From: Deferribacteraceae bacterium
Lineage (GTDB): Bacteria > Chrysiogenota > Deferribacteres > Deferribacterales > JAISNW01
Length of the DNA: 13,890 nt
Assembly (NCBI GenBank): GCA_031278965.1
Contig: JAITJJ010000042.1
Coordinates: 1 to 13,890, forward strand
Reading direction: 5' to 3'
The notes beneath the pieces were generated by a model, which saw nothing but the letters and a program-made list of their open reading frames with translations, was not told the origin of the DNA and did no database searches. Below, one piece after another: positions 6,378-13,890 of the stretch (the stretch's first letter is position 1; each line of letters opens with the position of its first letter). A program made the translations under genes and the position numbers.

Positions 6378-7211
6378 TTACCCTTCCGTGAATGAATCAT
6401 ACTCTCCGCCGATTTTGGCAAAATGTTCGCCATATCCGGTGTCCCCTCCCCAAAAGATTTGTATGTTTGGAGTTTGGATTACATAAGAATTCCATAATGT
6501 CATATTTCTGTTCCAAGGGCTGCGGTTGGAATAGTGAACCCCTTCTTCGGCTATGATTTTAAATCCATTCTCTTCAAATGCATCGTTCCAGCCTAACTCA
6601 GATATCCTGTTTCCATCAATTCTCCAACTTCTTAGTGCCGCTCCGACACCCAGAGGGACAATAAAATGACCTTCCTTAATAGATCGGACGGTTTTTCTTT
6701 CCAAATGATCATAATGATTATGAGTGATAACAATATAATCAACATTTGGCAGTTCCTCTCTTTTGATTGGAGCTTCATCATATCGCGCAACAGCAAACGG
6801 GATTGGGGCGGCATTTTCAAGAACGGGATCAAAAATAATTCTTTTGCCATCGAGTTCAAGAATTGCCGCCGAATGTCCAAGCTAATACAGTGCAAAATCA
6901 GATGGAGTTTTGGGAAAGCAGCTTTTATCAAGCATAACTTTGGGCAGCTTTCCTGATGGCGCAAAACGCGATTTGCTTAGAAAACGAGACCAGCTTGTTG
7001 GTCCATTTCTAACATCGTTAAAACCATAAACCAACTTTTCAGGGCTTTGAAACTCCCCATTTTTAAAATTAGGATAGTTTTCATACAGAGCATACTCCTC
7101 TTTACTTGGATTGCGGCCAAATTCTCTCGCAATATACAGACTTGCAATAGTAATAATAACAATAAGTAAAATAAGTATGATTATTAACACAATTTTGAAA
7201 ACCCTTTTCAT
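6378..7211 (-). pseudogene. Broken metallo-beta-lactamase-fold hydrolase (amber stop, lost C-terminus)
   Basis: Paralogue of the intact MBL gene at 9721-10887. The start ATG is at 7211 with an AGAAGAG site; residues about 3-28 form a membrane anchor. After 109 codons the frame meets TAG (6882-6884) at exactly the place where the intact copy has TGG in YWLGHS. Beyond it the same frame continues without any indel: LGHSAAILELDGKRIIFDPV, the metal motif THNHYDHLE, LGVGAALRSW, and GGDTGYGEHF. It then stops at TAA (6378) after GEYDSFTEG, about 100 residues short, so the terminal His motifs (DIH and PVHWG in the intact copy) are gone. One substitution plus a 3' deletion or replacement explain this. 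The metal ligands before the break are preserved, so the decay is recent. Confidence 0.88.
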
Positions 7212-7242
7212 GATTAACTCTTCTATCCGCCAGACACTATTT

Positions 7243-7695
7243 TCATCTCCCATCGCTGGCTATTTCTATTTTTGCTTGGAAACTGCCGCCCATACTGCGC
7301 AATGTATCTAATTCAGAGGTTATATATCCCATCTTTATAAGGTTTCCCGTGTACCCTTCTCTATGGAAGAAAACCAAACTGTCGCCGGGTGTCCAATAAG
7401 CGATATCGCCAATCTCATAACCGCTTTGAGTATTGCCATCTTTTGCAAGCCCAATGTCGGCGTAATACTCTCGGTTTTGGTGTGAATGCAAGTTTAAGGT
7501 TATGGGCAATCTTTTGATTAAATCTCTGGAAGGTGCGGAATCATTTAATGTTGCCATAATGACCATATCATCTGAAGTAATTTTTATGTTCACTTGTTTT
7601 CCTTTTCCGTCTGTTTCTTGGACAGCTGTTCCCCGCAAAAAGAGGAACAGCGCCCCTATTAGAAAGGCCGCTATAAACAGGCTAACTGTTTTCAT
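7243..7695 (-). CDS. Cyclophilin-like fold protein, membrane-anchored or exported
   Basis: A 150-residue protein with an N-terminal hydrophobic stretch (about 4-21, signal peptide or anchor) and a domain resembling the cyclophilin-like fold family: VNIKITSDDMVIMATLNDSAPSRDL..., then ADIGLAKDGN...GYEIGDIAYWTPGDSLVFFHREG. The GDIAYW-x-PG-x-x-L-x-x-F pattern is typical of that family; such proteins are small and lack known peptidyl-prolyl isomerase activity. No Cys is visible for a lipobox. It begins 1 nt after the upstream alpha/beta hydrolase stop, consistent with coupling. The same pair occurs in other bacterial genomes near flavodoxin-type oxidoreductases. Since both flanking genes are broken, expression and function here are doubtful, although this frame is intact. 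Confidence 0.78.
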   Translation of the reverse strand: MKTVSLFIAAFLIGALFLFLRGTAVQETDGKGKQVNIKITSDDMVIMATLNDSAPSRDLIKRLPITLNLHSHQNREYYADIGLAKDGNTQSGYEIGDIAYWTPGDSLVFFHREGYTGNLIKMGYITSELDTLRSMGGSFQAKIEIASDGR

Positions 7696-7696
7696 C

Positions 7697-8590
7697 TTAC
7701 TTTAAGCCCTTTTTAAAAAATTCATCCAACTTATCAAAGGGAATAAGATTAACTCGGTCGTATAAATCCACGTGACCCGCTCCTTTGACATAAAACAATT
7801 CTTTTGGTTCAGAGGCTTTTTTGTAGGCATCCTCACTGAACTCTTTTGAATGTGCCTTATCTCCGGTGACAAATAATATTGGGCGGGGCGAAATCATCTC
7901 TAGATCGTCAAACGGATAGAAATTCATAAATTTAACATTTGAAGTTAGAGTCGGGCGTGTTACAACTCCGTAAGATGAACCTTTGGGTATAAATTCTCCT
8001 CTTGGCGTGCGGCAGAAATCATAAAACTCAATTTCAGTCGGACTTGAATTCTCATCAATTTTATGCACTGTTCCGCCGGTATATTTTTTTGCCCCGCCTT
8101 CAAATTCAACATAACGCTGCTCCGCCGCCTCTCTTAGGATTTGTTTTCTTTGTTCCGAAGTTAGGGAATAGTTTAAGGCATTGCGGTTGACAGATCCCAT
8201 ATCATACATACTAATCGTTGCGATGGCCTTTATTCTTGGATCAATCTTAGCGGCGGAGACAGCAAAACTTCCGCTTCCGCAAATTCCAATTACGCCTATA
8301 TTATTTCTATCAACAAAAGGCCTGGTGCCAAGATAGTCTGCCGCCGCACTAAAAGCTTCGGCATACATGTCGGGCGAAACACTATTGCGGGGCGTCCCTT
8401 TGCTTTCTCCCCAGAAAGGAAGATCAATGGACATGGTTATAAATCCACGCTCCGCCATTTTTTGAGCATATAAATTTGCAGAGTTTTCTTTAGCAGCACC
8501 CATAGGGTGTCCTACGATAATTGCCGAATGTTTTGTGTTTTTATCAATTTCCTTTGGTATGTAGAGATTACCCGCTACTTTGGCTATGCC
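7697..8590 (-). pseudogene. Alpha/beta hydrolase (dienelactone-hydrolase-like), 5' end missing
   Basis: The family-like frame runs from a codon directly after TAG (8591-8593): GIAKVAGNLYIPKEID..., HSAIIVGHPMGAAKENSANLYAQKMAERGF, nucleophile-elbow motif GICGSGSF, GDKAHS acid region and GAGHVDLYD with the catalytic His. Relatives begin some 15-30 residues before the VAGNLYIPKE strand. Here no ATG, GTG or TTG exists between the TAG and ATG 8503, which lies inside the oxyanion segment GHPMG. Initiation at 8503 would give 268 residues but remove the first beta strands and part of the active site. Sequence upstream of 8590 shows no family resemblance, so the 5' end was probably replaced by a rearrangement at about 8590. 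The rest of the frame is undamaged. Confidence 0.75.
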
Positions 8591-8944
8591 CTATGCTTGG
8601 ATAAACTTGTGAATACAACCGGAAATCTTTGTTTCAGACCACTGAAACCCACTCTGAAAGCGGAGCTATACATTGTATGGGAAAAGCACCAAGTCTTTTC
8701 AAAGGCTTCCAGCGCCTTTCTTGATAGAACGCGGAAAACACTGAAACAGTAAAACAAAATAAGCCGTTCAAGCACTCCTTATTGTTGGGAAAAAAAGAGT
8801 GGATAATTTCAGGTTTTGCAGCATAACATAATTATTTTGCATAATTGAGCCGATGATTCTTTCCCGCAGTTTTGTTCACGGCAAAATCTTCGAATGTTAA
8901 AGCAAATTGGTTGAAACTCTCTTTTCAATCAGGAACTTGTAGCC
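8591..8944. other. 354-bp gap without a recognisable gene
   Basis: Spacer between the end of the pyr operon and the truncated hydrolase. It holds a perfect hairpin GTTTCAG-ACCA-CTGAAAC (8631-8648) and an 8-bp stem with one G-T pair (8909-8930) lacking a U-tract. Short frames on both strands (for example 8584-8775 minus, 8507-8752 plus) have no recognisable family. It may be what replaced the 5' part of the hydrolase gene. Confidence 0.5.
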
Positions 8945-9745
8945 TTACCTAAACGCGCATATGTCTTTTTCTTCGCATAAAGCGCAGGCGGGGGAGGGTT
9001 CATATGCGCACCCTTTTGCTATTCCCAAGCGGGTTAGGGCAAAGTCATATTTTGCGGGATCGTCAGGGGAGAGTTCTCTAAAAAAGGCGTTTACTTTCTT
9101 TACAGCGCAGACGCCTTTGCTGCCCTGCTCTATTACCCTCAAATTAACGCAAAGACGATGTATATGCGTATCAAGGGGGATGCTTAGTTCCTCTTTGCGA
9201 AAGCCTTTCCAAAGCCCGAAATCCACAACATCTTGCCTCACCATCCACCTTAAAAACATATTAAGCCGTTTGGAGGCGGAGCGGTTTGGCAAGGCAAAGA
9301 GAAAGCTTAATCCATGGGTTGGCTTTTCAGAAAGGTAGCGGGTACGGATAACATGAAACGCTTTCTCCGCGGCGGAATAGATTCCGCCCGCAGCAGATGA
9401 TTCCAAAAAGAGATTTTCAAGGCTTCCGAAATCTTCATACGCCTTTTGCATAACGACGGCATATTTCTTTACGTCCGCCGCACTCTGAAACCTGTATTTT
9501 ATACCGCGCCCGTTCAACACCGGATTAAAAGGATCTGTCCCCGTAGAGCTAAAATAATCTTTCAGGAAATTTTGCATTGCCTTAACATTTCCATAGGCGA
9601 AAAGAGCGGCGGTAAAGGCAGTAAATTCCCTATTGCCACTCAAATTATGCGGAAAAAAGATCGGATCGGTTTTTATATAATCCGGCGTATTATATTTTGC
9701 GTAAAGATATTCAAAAAAATCTATTTTTTCTGATACATCCACCAT
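8945..9745 (-). CDS. TIGR02757/DUF2400 family protein, endonuclease III-like
   Basis: A 266-residue protein whose overall sequence matches what I know of the TIGR02757 (DUF2400) family, function unestablished. The sequence suggests relation to HhH-GPD DNA glycosylases: PLDTHIHRLCVNLRV (190-204) resembles the endonuclease III segment carrying the catalytic Asp (D192 here), and the C-terminus ends with C246-x7-C254-x2-C257-x5-C263, close to the C-x6-C-x2-C-x5-C [4Fe-4S] loop of endonuclease III. A helix-hairpin-helix and catalytic Lys are not evident, so glycosylase activity is not claimed. Its ATG overlaps the end of the MBL gene by 25 bp, making it last in the pyr operon. Confidence 0.85.
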   Translation of the reverse strand: MVDVSEKIDFFEYLYAKYNTPDYIKTDPIFFPHNLSGNREFTAFTAALFAYGNVKAMQNFLKDYFSSTGTDPFNPVLNGRGIKYRFQSAADVKKYAVVMQKAYEDFGSLENLFLESSAAGGIYSAAEKAFHVIRTRYLSEKPTHGLSFLFALPNRSASKRLNMFLRWMVRQDVVDFGLWKGFRKEELSIPLDTHIHRLCVNLRVIEQGSKGVCAVKKVNAFFRELSPDDPAKYDFALTRLGIAKGCAYEPSPACALCEEKDICAFR

Positions 9746-10887
9746 ACCGTACCGTCACCGCCCTCCTGTTTAAGAAATTCATCCGGCTTTAACTTTTCCC
9801 CCATGCGCGGAGAAGCGATACTCTGAGCATTTTCAATACTAAGCCTTGTTACCTCCCTTATGGATTCATCCCATCTATGGTAGGCAAGATCATATGCTCC
9901 CCAATGAACAGGGAGGAGGAGCTTTGCGCCGAGGTCTTTTGCCGCCGACAAAACCTCATCCGGAAAGAGGTGTATATCTTTCCAGCGCGGATTCCACCCG
10001 TCAATCTCTATCGCCGCCAGATCAAACTCCCCATGCTTTTCCCTTATCTCCTTAAAATGTTCGCCGTAACCGGTATCCCCGCTGAAGAATATCTTTTTAT
10101 CCTTGCTTGCAATCACGTAGGAAACAGCCAGAGTTTTATTGCGGTGCTTCGGCAGCCGACCTGTCCAATGTATAGTTTTTTCAGCTGTTATAACAATATC
10201 TTTATACTCAAAAGAATCCCCCCATCCAAGCTCGCGAATCCGCATGCTGTCAATCCCCCACTTTCTGAGGTGAGTGCCGACACCCAGCGGAACCACAAAT
10301 ATCGTCCTCGTTTTTTTAAGATGCTTCATAGTGGCGTATTCAAGATGATCATAGTGATCATGGGAGATAAGCGCCAAATCAATATTGGGAAGCTCTCCGC
10401 GGGGAAGCGGCGGAGCGTCATAACGTCTGGCGGCAAGGAAAAAAGGGGATGCGTACCCAAAAACAGGGTCTGTAATCACCCTTACCCCGTTCAACTCAAA
10501 TATAGCCGTGGAGTGCCCAAGCCAATACACGCTGTATTTTTCCGGAGTATTGGGGAATTCGTATTTTTTTAATTTTACCTTTTCAAGCTCAAATTCCGGC
10601 GCATTCGGAGAGCGGGATAAAAAGCGGATCCACCCCGCCACTCCCCTTTTTGCGGTTTTATCCGCCTCCCTCAAGGGGCGGTAAACCGGATTGGGGTTTA
10701 CCGGAAAGATAAATCTGCCGTTTTTATAATAATCCAGATCAAAAGAGGGGGGCTCCGCGCCTATGCGCACCCAGACGGAATACGCTGCAATCCCGCCAAT
10801 AACAATTTCCGCCGCAATAAGGATCAGAATAATTTTAACTACCTTTTTTACAACTCTTTTAACGCTCAAAAATCTGCCCTCATTCAA
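9721..10887 (-). CDS. Membrane-anchored metallo-beta-lactamase-fold hydrolase (NAPE-PLD/UlaG-like)
   Basis: 388 residues from the TTG at 10887. A hydrophobic anchor spans about 16-38, so the catalytic domain probably faces outside the cytoplasm. MBL motifs are complete: GHST (124-127), SHDHYDHLE with HxHxDH at 176-181, H240, SGDTGYG (D271), DIH (304-306) and LPVHWGAYDLAYH (326-337). The GDTGYG-EHF and GWNPRW-KDIH pattern is that of the NAPE-PLD-like branch (bacterial lipid-phosphodiesterase relatives), but the substrate is unknown. The TTG overlaps the pyrC stop as TTGA; another TTG six codons later (10869) has a better ribosome site (GAGGG) and may be the true start. It has a broken paralogue at 6378-7211. 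Location in the pyr operon does not itself show a pyrimidine role. Confidence 0.9.
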   Translation of the reverse strand: MNEGRFLSVKRVVKKVVKIILILIAAEIVIGGIAAYSVWVRIGAEPPSFDLDYYKNGRFIFPVNPNPVYRPLREADKTAKRGVAGWIRFLSRSPNAPEFELEKVKLKKYEFPNTPEKYSVYWLGHSTAIFELNGVRVITDPVFGYASPFFLAARRYDAPPLPRGELPNIDLALISHDHYDHLEYATMKHLKKTRTIFVVPLGVGTHLRKWGIDSMRIRELGWGDSFEYKDIVITAEKTIHWTGRLPKHRNKTLAVSYVIASKDKKIFFSGDTGYGEHFKEIREKHGEFDLAAIEIDGWNPRWKDIHLFPDEVLSAAKDLGAKLLLPVHWGAYDLAYHRWDESIREVTRLSIENAQSIASPRMGEKLKPDEFLKQEGGDGTVWWMYQKK

Positions 10888-12158
10888 GAACCCGTATTAA
10901 CAATTTTCCCGTTTTTTATGGTATATACCGCTTTCCCCTTCAGCTTTTCTTTCCAATACGGGGTGTTCTGACTCTTCGAGACGTTTATGCTCTCATCAAA
11001 TATATATTCGCATTTAGAATCAATCACTGCAATATCCGCAACTTTCCCTCTGGCTATAACTCCCCTGTCCGAAAGGTTCAATATTTTGGCGGGGTTGGCG
11101 GCTGTTATATTTGCAAATTCGCTCCAACTGATAACTCCGTCCTCCACAAGGCGGGAGATGAGGGGAACTATAAGCTGCAGGCCTATCATGCCGAAAGCGG
11201 CGTAATCAAACTCTTTTAATTTATCGTCAAGGTGGTGCGGGGCGTGATCGCTTGCAATACAGTCTATCACCCCGCTTTTTAATGCATCCAGGAGGGCAAG
11301 CCTGTCGGCTTCACTCCTTAAAGGCGGGTTTACTTTTGAAAAGGAGTTATAACTGCGGCACATCTCCTCCGTAAGGGTTAAATGGTTGGGGGTAACCTCC
11401 GCCGTGACATTAAGCCCCGCCTCCTTTGCGCGCCAAATATGCTCCACGCTGCGGCGGGAGGATATATGGCAGAGGTGAATCCTTCCTCCTGTCAGGCGGA
11501 CTAACTCTATATCCCTCGCTACCATAATACTCTCGGCTTCCGCGGGAGCGCCCTTTATCCCGCACTCTGCGGAAACTCTCCCCTCGTGCATTGAACCGCC
11601 GTTGAATAACGGGGCATCCTCCTCATGACAGGCGATGAAAGAACCGAAAAAGCGGGTATATTCAAGCCCTCTCCGCATAACCTCACTGCTTGCCACAGGG
11701 CGCCCGTCGTCGGAAAATCCGCAGGCGCCGGCGGACAGGATATCCCCGATTTCCGTAAGTTCCTCCCCTTTCATCCCTTTCGTCAGGGCGGCGTAGGGGA
11801 GTATATCGCAAAGCCCGATCTCATCGGATCGCCTTTTTATCCAAGATACTATGGATGAATTATCAACCGGAGGGTTGGTGTTTGCCATAGAACAGATTGA
11901 GGTGACGCCGCCTTGAACCGCCGCGCGGCTTCCGCTCTTTAGGTCTTCTTTATATTCATACCCCGGCTCCCTAAGGTGAACATGCATATCTATAAGTCCG
12001 GGGAGTATATGCAAACCTGTGCAGTCCAAAACTTCAATATCGGCAGCGCCCTGCGGCAATTCATCTGTAATGTCGGCAATCTTGCCGTTATCTATAATAA
12101 TATTTGTTTGAACAACCTTATCCCGCACAACAAAACCGTTTTTCAGCATTAATGGCAT
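10884..12158 (-). CDS. pyrC: Dihydroorotase, class I (PyrC)
   Basis: Catalyses reversible cyclisation of N-carbamoyl-L-aspartate to dihydroorotate, step three of UMP synthesis. It has 424 residues, normal for the class I amidohydrolase form. Visible ligands: DMHVHLREPG (H59, H61), GFSDDGRP (D151 at the place where other amidohydrolases have a carboxylated Lys), ACHEE (H178), HLCHISS (H231) and SDHAPH (D304). The spacing almost equals that of Aquifex aeolicus dihydroorotase (H61, H63, D153, H180, H234, D305), which by established work is active only in a non-covalent complex with aspartate transcarbamoylase. A GGAGG site lies 7 nt before ATG 12158, within the end of pyrB; the gap to pyrB is 1 nt. 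Confidence 0.96.
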   Translation of the reverse strand: MPLMLKNGFVVRDKVVQTNIIIDNGKIADITDELPQGAADIEVLDCTGLHILPGLIDMHVHLREPGYEYKEDLKSGSRAAVQGGVTSICSMANTNPPVDNSSIVSWIKRRSDEIGLCDILPYAALTKGMKGEELTEIGDILSAGACGFSDDGRPVASSEVMRRGLEYTRFFGSFIACHEEDAPLFNGGSMHEGRVSAECGIKGAPAEAESIMVARDIELVRLTGGRIHLCHISSRRSVEHIWRAKEAGLNVTAEVTPNHLTLTEEMCRSYNSFSKVNPPLRSEADRLALLDALKSGVIDCIASDHAPHHLDDKLKEFDYAAFGMIGLQLIVPLISRLVEDGVISWSEFANITAANPAKILNLSDRGVIARGKVADIAVIDSKCEYIFDESINVSKSQNTPYWKEKLKGKAVYTIKNGKIVNTGS

Positions 12159-12159
12159 A

Positions 12160-13062
12160 TCATTGCCTCCGCAGGGCGCACATTACCGCCATCCGCACGG
12201 AAACGCCGTTTTCCACTTGGTCAAGTATTGCAGAGTTTGCTCCGTCCGCAAGAGAGCTTGAGAGCTCCACCCCTCGGTTGACGGGTCCGGGGTGCAACAA
12301 TAATACATCTTTAGGCGCATATTTTAAGTCCTCCGAATTAAGACCGAAAAATCGGGAATACTCCCTAAGTGAAGGGATAAGGAGTTTTCCCTGCCGCTCT
12401 CTCTGGATGCGGAGGGTGATTATAACATCGCTCTGAACCGCCTCACGCTTATCGGCGGCTATCTCACAGGCAAGCGCCTTGGGATCATTTGGAAGGAGGG
12501 TAGGGGGACCAAAAAGTTTGACTCTCATCCCCAAAGTCCGCATAGCCCATATATTGGAGCGGGCGACCCGACTATGGGCAATATCCCCCATAATGGTAAC
12601 GGTAAGCCTCTCAAGCTCTTTTTTTACGCGGCGTATAGTAAAAATGTCCAACAGCGCCTGCGTGGGATGTTCGTTTATGCCGTCTCCGGCATTTATAACA
12701 CACGTACCGGAGCGTTCTGCAATAAACTTTGCCGCTCCGCTTGCTTCATGCCTTAAAACAAGGATGTCTGCCTGCATAGCTTCAATATTTTTTATGGTGT
12801 CCAGAAGGGTTTCGCCTTTCTGCGTGCTGCTTGAGGAAGCGGCAAAGTTGACAGCATCCGCCGAGAGGCGCTTGGCGGCAATCTCAAAGCTGGTGCGGGT
12901 GCGGGTGGAGTTTTCAAAAAAGAGGTTTACAACGGTTTTCCCCCTAAGAGCGGGGGTTTTCTTAATATCGCGGCGGTTTATCTCATGAAGGGATTCGGCG
13001 GTGTCCAATATGGAATATATATCGTCTTTTGTCAGCTCTTTGGCGGAGATTAGGTCTTTCAT
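12160..13062 (-). CDS. pyrB: Aspartate carbamoyltransferase catalytic subunit (PyrB)
   Basis: Condenses carbamoyl phosphate with aspartate to N-carbamoyl-aspartate, the committed step of pyrimidine synthesis. The 300-residue chain is typical. Carbamoyl-phosphate-binding STRTRTSFE at 52-60, SSTQKGET at 78-85 (catalytic loop with K82), HPTQALLD at 132-139, GDIAHSRVARSN at 159-170, the aspartate-binding TLRIQRER region at 216-223 and LHPGPVNRGVE at 256-266 are all present. No regulatory subunit gene (pyrI) is seen. The ATG overlaps the pyrR stop as ATGA, and pyrC follows after 1 nt, giving coupled, probably stoichiometric synthesis. Confidence 0.97.
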   Translation of the reverse strand: MKDLISAKELTKDDIYSILDTAESLHEINRRDIKKTPALRGKTVVNLFFENSTRTRTSFEIAAKRLSADAVNFAASSSSTQKGETLLDTIKNIEAMQADILVLRHEASGAAKFIAERSGTCVINAGDGINEHPTQALLDIFTIRRVKKELERLTVTIMGDIAHSRVARSNIWAMRTLGMRVKLFGPPTLLPNDPKALACEIAADKREAVQSDVIITLRIQRERQGKLLIPSLREYSRFFGLNSEDLKYAPKDVLLLHPGPVNRGVELSSSLADGANSAILDQVENGVSVRMAVMCALRRQ

Positions 13063-13616
13063 GAATTGCCGCCGATCTTGGTATCAGTTGACGGAACTCC
13101 GATATAGACATTGTCCTCTCCGTCTATCTCGCTAAGGTGAACCAACACCTCTTCCGAAAGCCCTGTGGGTATCTTTTTTCCTATAAAATCCGCGTGAATG
13201 GGATACTCCCTATGCCCGCGGTCTACCAGAGCTGCCATTAGGATGCGCGACGGCCGCCCAAACTCGGAGATTGCATCCAGAGCGGCTTTTACGGTTCTCC
13301 CGGTATACAGCACATCGTCAACAAGGAGTATAGCCCTCCCCGTAACCGAAAAACTTATATCTGTGGAAAACGCTTTGGGAAGATAGTCTATCTCCCCCAG
13401 ATCATCACGGAAGAAGGTTATATCAAGGCTGCCTAGATCAAGAAGAATCCCCCGATGCTTTTCAATGATCTTGCGGATACGCTCCGCAAGCCAAACCCCT
13501 CTGCGGTGAATTCCGATTAGAGCGAGCTCTTTAAGATCGGGAACTGTTTCAATAACTTGAAAAGTGAGGCGTTCCAATATCCTTGCAATTTCAGAACCGT
13601 CAATAACCCGCTTCAC
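13059..13616 (-). CDS. pyrR: PyrR bifunctional pyrimidine regulator / uracil phosphoribosyltransferase
   Basis: A 185-residue type I phosphoribosyltransferase fold protein. The PRPP loop is ILLVDDVLYTGRTVKAAL (96-113), with the characteristic GIHRRGVWLAERI (35-47) and DITFFRDDL (65-73) segments and a PIHADFIGKKIPT hood region. In Bacillus PyrR binds leader RNA in the presence of UMP and causes attenuation, and it has weak uracil phosphoribosyltransferase activity. The start is GTG (13616) with a strong GGAAGGGG site. First gene of the operon. The leader seems too short for the usual PyrR-controlled attenuator, and none is visible between the overlapping downstream genes, so the mode of regulation here is open. 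Confidence 0.95.
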   Translation of the reverse strand: MKRVIDGSEIARILERLTFQVIETVPDLKELALIGIHRRGVWLAERIRKIIEKHRGILLDLGSLDITFFRDDLGEIDYLPKAFSTDISFSVTGRAILLVDDVLYTGRTVKAALDAISEFGRPSRILMAALVDRGHREYPIHADFIGKKIPTGLSEEVLVHLSEIDGEDNVYIGVPSTDTKIGGNS

Positions 13617-13653
13617 TTACCCCTTCCTTGCACGATGATTCTTGCGTGATTTA

Positions 13654-13682
13654 TTTATAATGACAAACGGCTGCTATGTCAA
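13654..13682 (-). promoter_or_regulatory. Strong promoter of the pyrR operon
   Basis: On the minus strand a perfect TTGACA (13677-13682), exactly 17 nt of spacer and TATAAA (13654-13659). An A-rich tract lies upstream of the -35. Initiation about 7 nt past the -10 would leave a leader of only about 30 nt before the GTG of pyrR. Confidence 0.8.
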
Positions 13683-13777
13683 ATGATTCTATTTTTTCGT
13701 CTTATCCTCGCCTTTGCTTATGAATTGCCCCAACACACCGGCGGTTCGCGCATGGAAATTGAAAGAGGGAGATAACC

Positions 13778-13890
13778 CTAAATTCTCGGTTTTTTAACCC
13801 CCATATTTAGAAGAGAGGCAATATGTTTTGCTTTTTTTGTTGGTTCAGAGATTATAATATTGTTGTCATAGACTTTGCATTTTTGATTGG
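13778..13890 (-). CDS. 3' end of an unrecognised frame at the window edge
   Basis: Open on the minus strand from the edge to TAG at 13778-13780, 36 codons. It reads NQKCKVYDNNIII, then SEPTKKAKHIASLL and NMGVKKPRI. The composition looks protein-like and there is no internal stop, but the stretch is short and no family is recognisable. If real, it is the C-terminus of a gene starting beyond base 13890. The 161 bp between it and pyrR hold only the pyr promoter. Confidence 0.35.
   Translation of the reverse strand, partial: NQKCKVYDNNIIISEPTKKAKHIASLLNMGVKKPRI

Noticed and set aside
6340..6378. CGCCC...GGGTGGCG inverted repeat after the MBL pseudogene as a terminator
   Set aside because: The stem is short with a G-T pair and is not followed directly by a T-tract on either strand.
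6882..6884. Programmed amber recoding (pyrrolysine or read-through) in the MBL gene
   Set aside because: The stop replaces a conserved Trp rather than an active-site residue, and the gene has also lost its C-terminus, so simple decay explains it better.
8909..8930. Hairpin after the DUF2400 gene as the pyr operon terminator
   Set aside because: AT-rich 8-bp stem with a G-T pair and no T-tract, so termination is not supported.
9877..10572. 231-codon plus-strand frame antisense to the MBL gene
   Set aside because: Long, but opposite a gene with complete catalytic motifs, and its translation shows no recognisable domain.
13810..13822. AGAGAGGC on the plus strand resembling the PyrR-binding loop
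   Set aside because: It is on the strand opposite to pyrR transcription and lacks the paired stem and the following terminator.

Overview
This is bacterial chromosomal DNA with nearly every gene on the minus strand. It holds the start of a division and cell-wall (dcw) cluster (mraZ, rsmH, ftsL-like, ftsI) and a pyrimidine operon beginning pyrR-pyrB-pyrC. These show a walled bacterium of moderate GC content. The pyrR-pyrB-pyrC order and the Asp-containing class I dihydroorotase fit several deep-branching or delta-proteobacterium-like lineages as well as Gram-positives, so I cannot name the taxon.

Layout, in the direction of minus-strand transcription from right to left. At 13778-13890 is the 3' tail of an unrecognised frame. 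At 13617-13682 is a strong sigma70-type promoter. At 13616-8945 is a tightly packed operon: pyrR, pyrB, pyrC, a membrane-anchored metallo-beta-lactamase-fold hydrolase and a TIGR02757/DUF2400 protein, with overlaps or 1-nt gaps throughout. At 8944-8591 is a gene-free gap. At 8590-6378 is a decaying, AT-richer accessory block: an alpha/beta hydrolase without its start, a cyclophilin-like lipoprotein or membrane protein, and a second MBL gene with an in-frame amber stop and no C-terminus. At 6307-3898 is a three-gene operon (DUF4418 membrane protein, FtsX/MacB-type permease, ABC ATPase) joined by ATGA overlaps, preceded by two copies of a CTAANTTAG palindrome. At 3897-3174 is a 724-bp gene-poor region with a 166-bp long-inverted-repeat element (MITE-like), an isolated plus-strand promoter and small hairpins. 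At 3276-1 is the dcw cluster with its promoter and helically phased ATGACA repeats.

The pyr genes carry out the second and third steps of UMP synthesis (carbamoyl-aspartate, then dihydroorotate) with PyrR as likely regulator. The dcw genes cover transcriptional control (MraZ), 16S rRNA methylation (RsmH) and septal peptidoglycan synthesis (FtsL, FtsI). No phage, CRISPR, defence system or transposase is visible. The most unusual structures are non-coding: a 42-bp duplication of the ftsL/ftsI overlap junction bracketing about 143 bp of inserted DNA, the MITE-like hairpin next to the mraZ promoter, and the two candidate operators.
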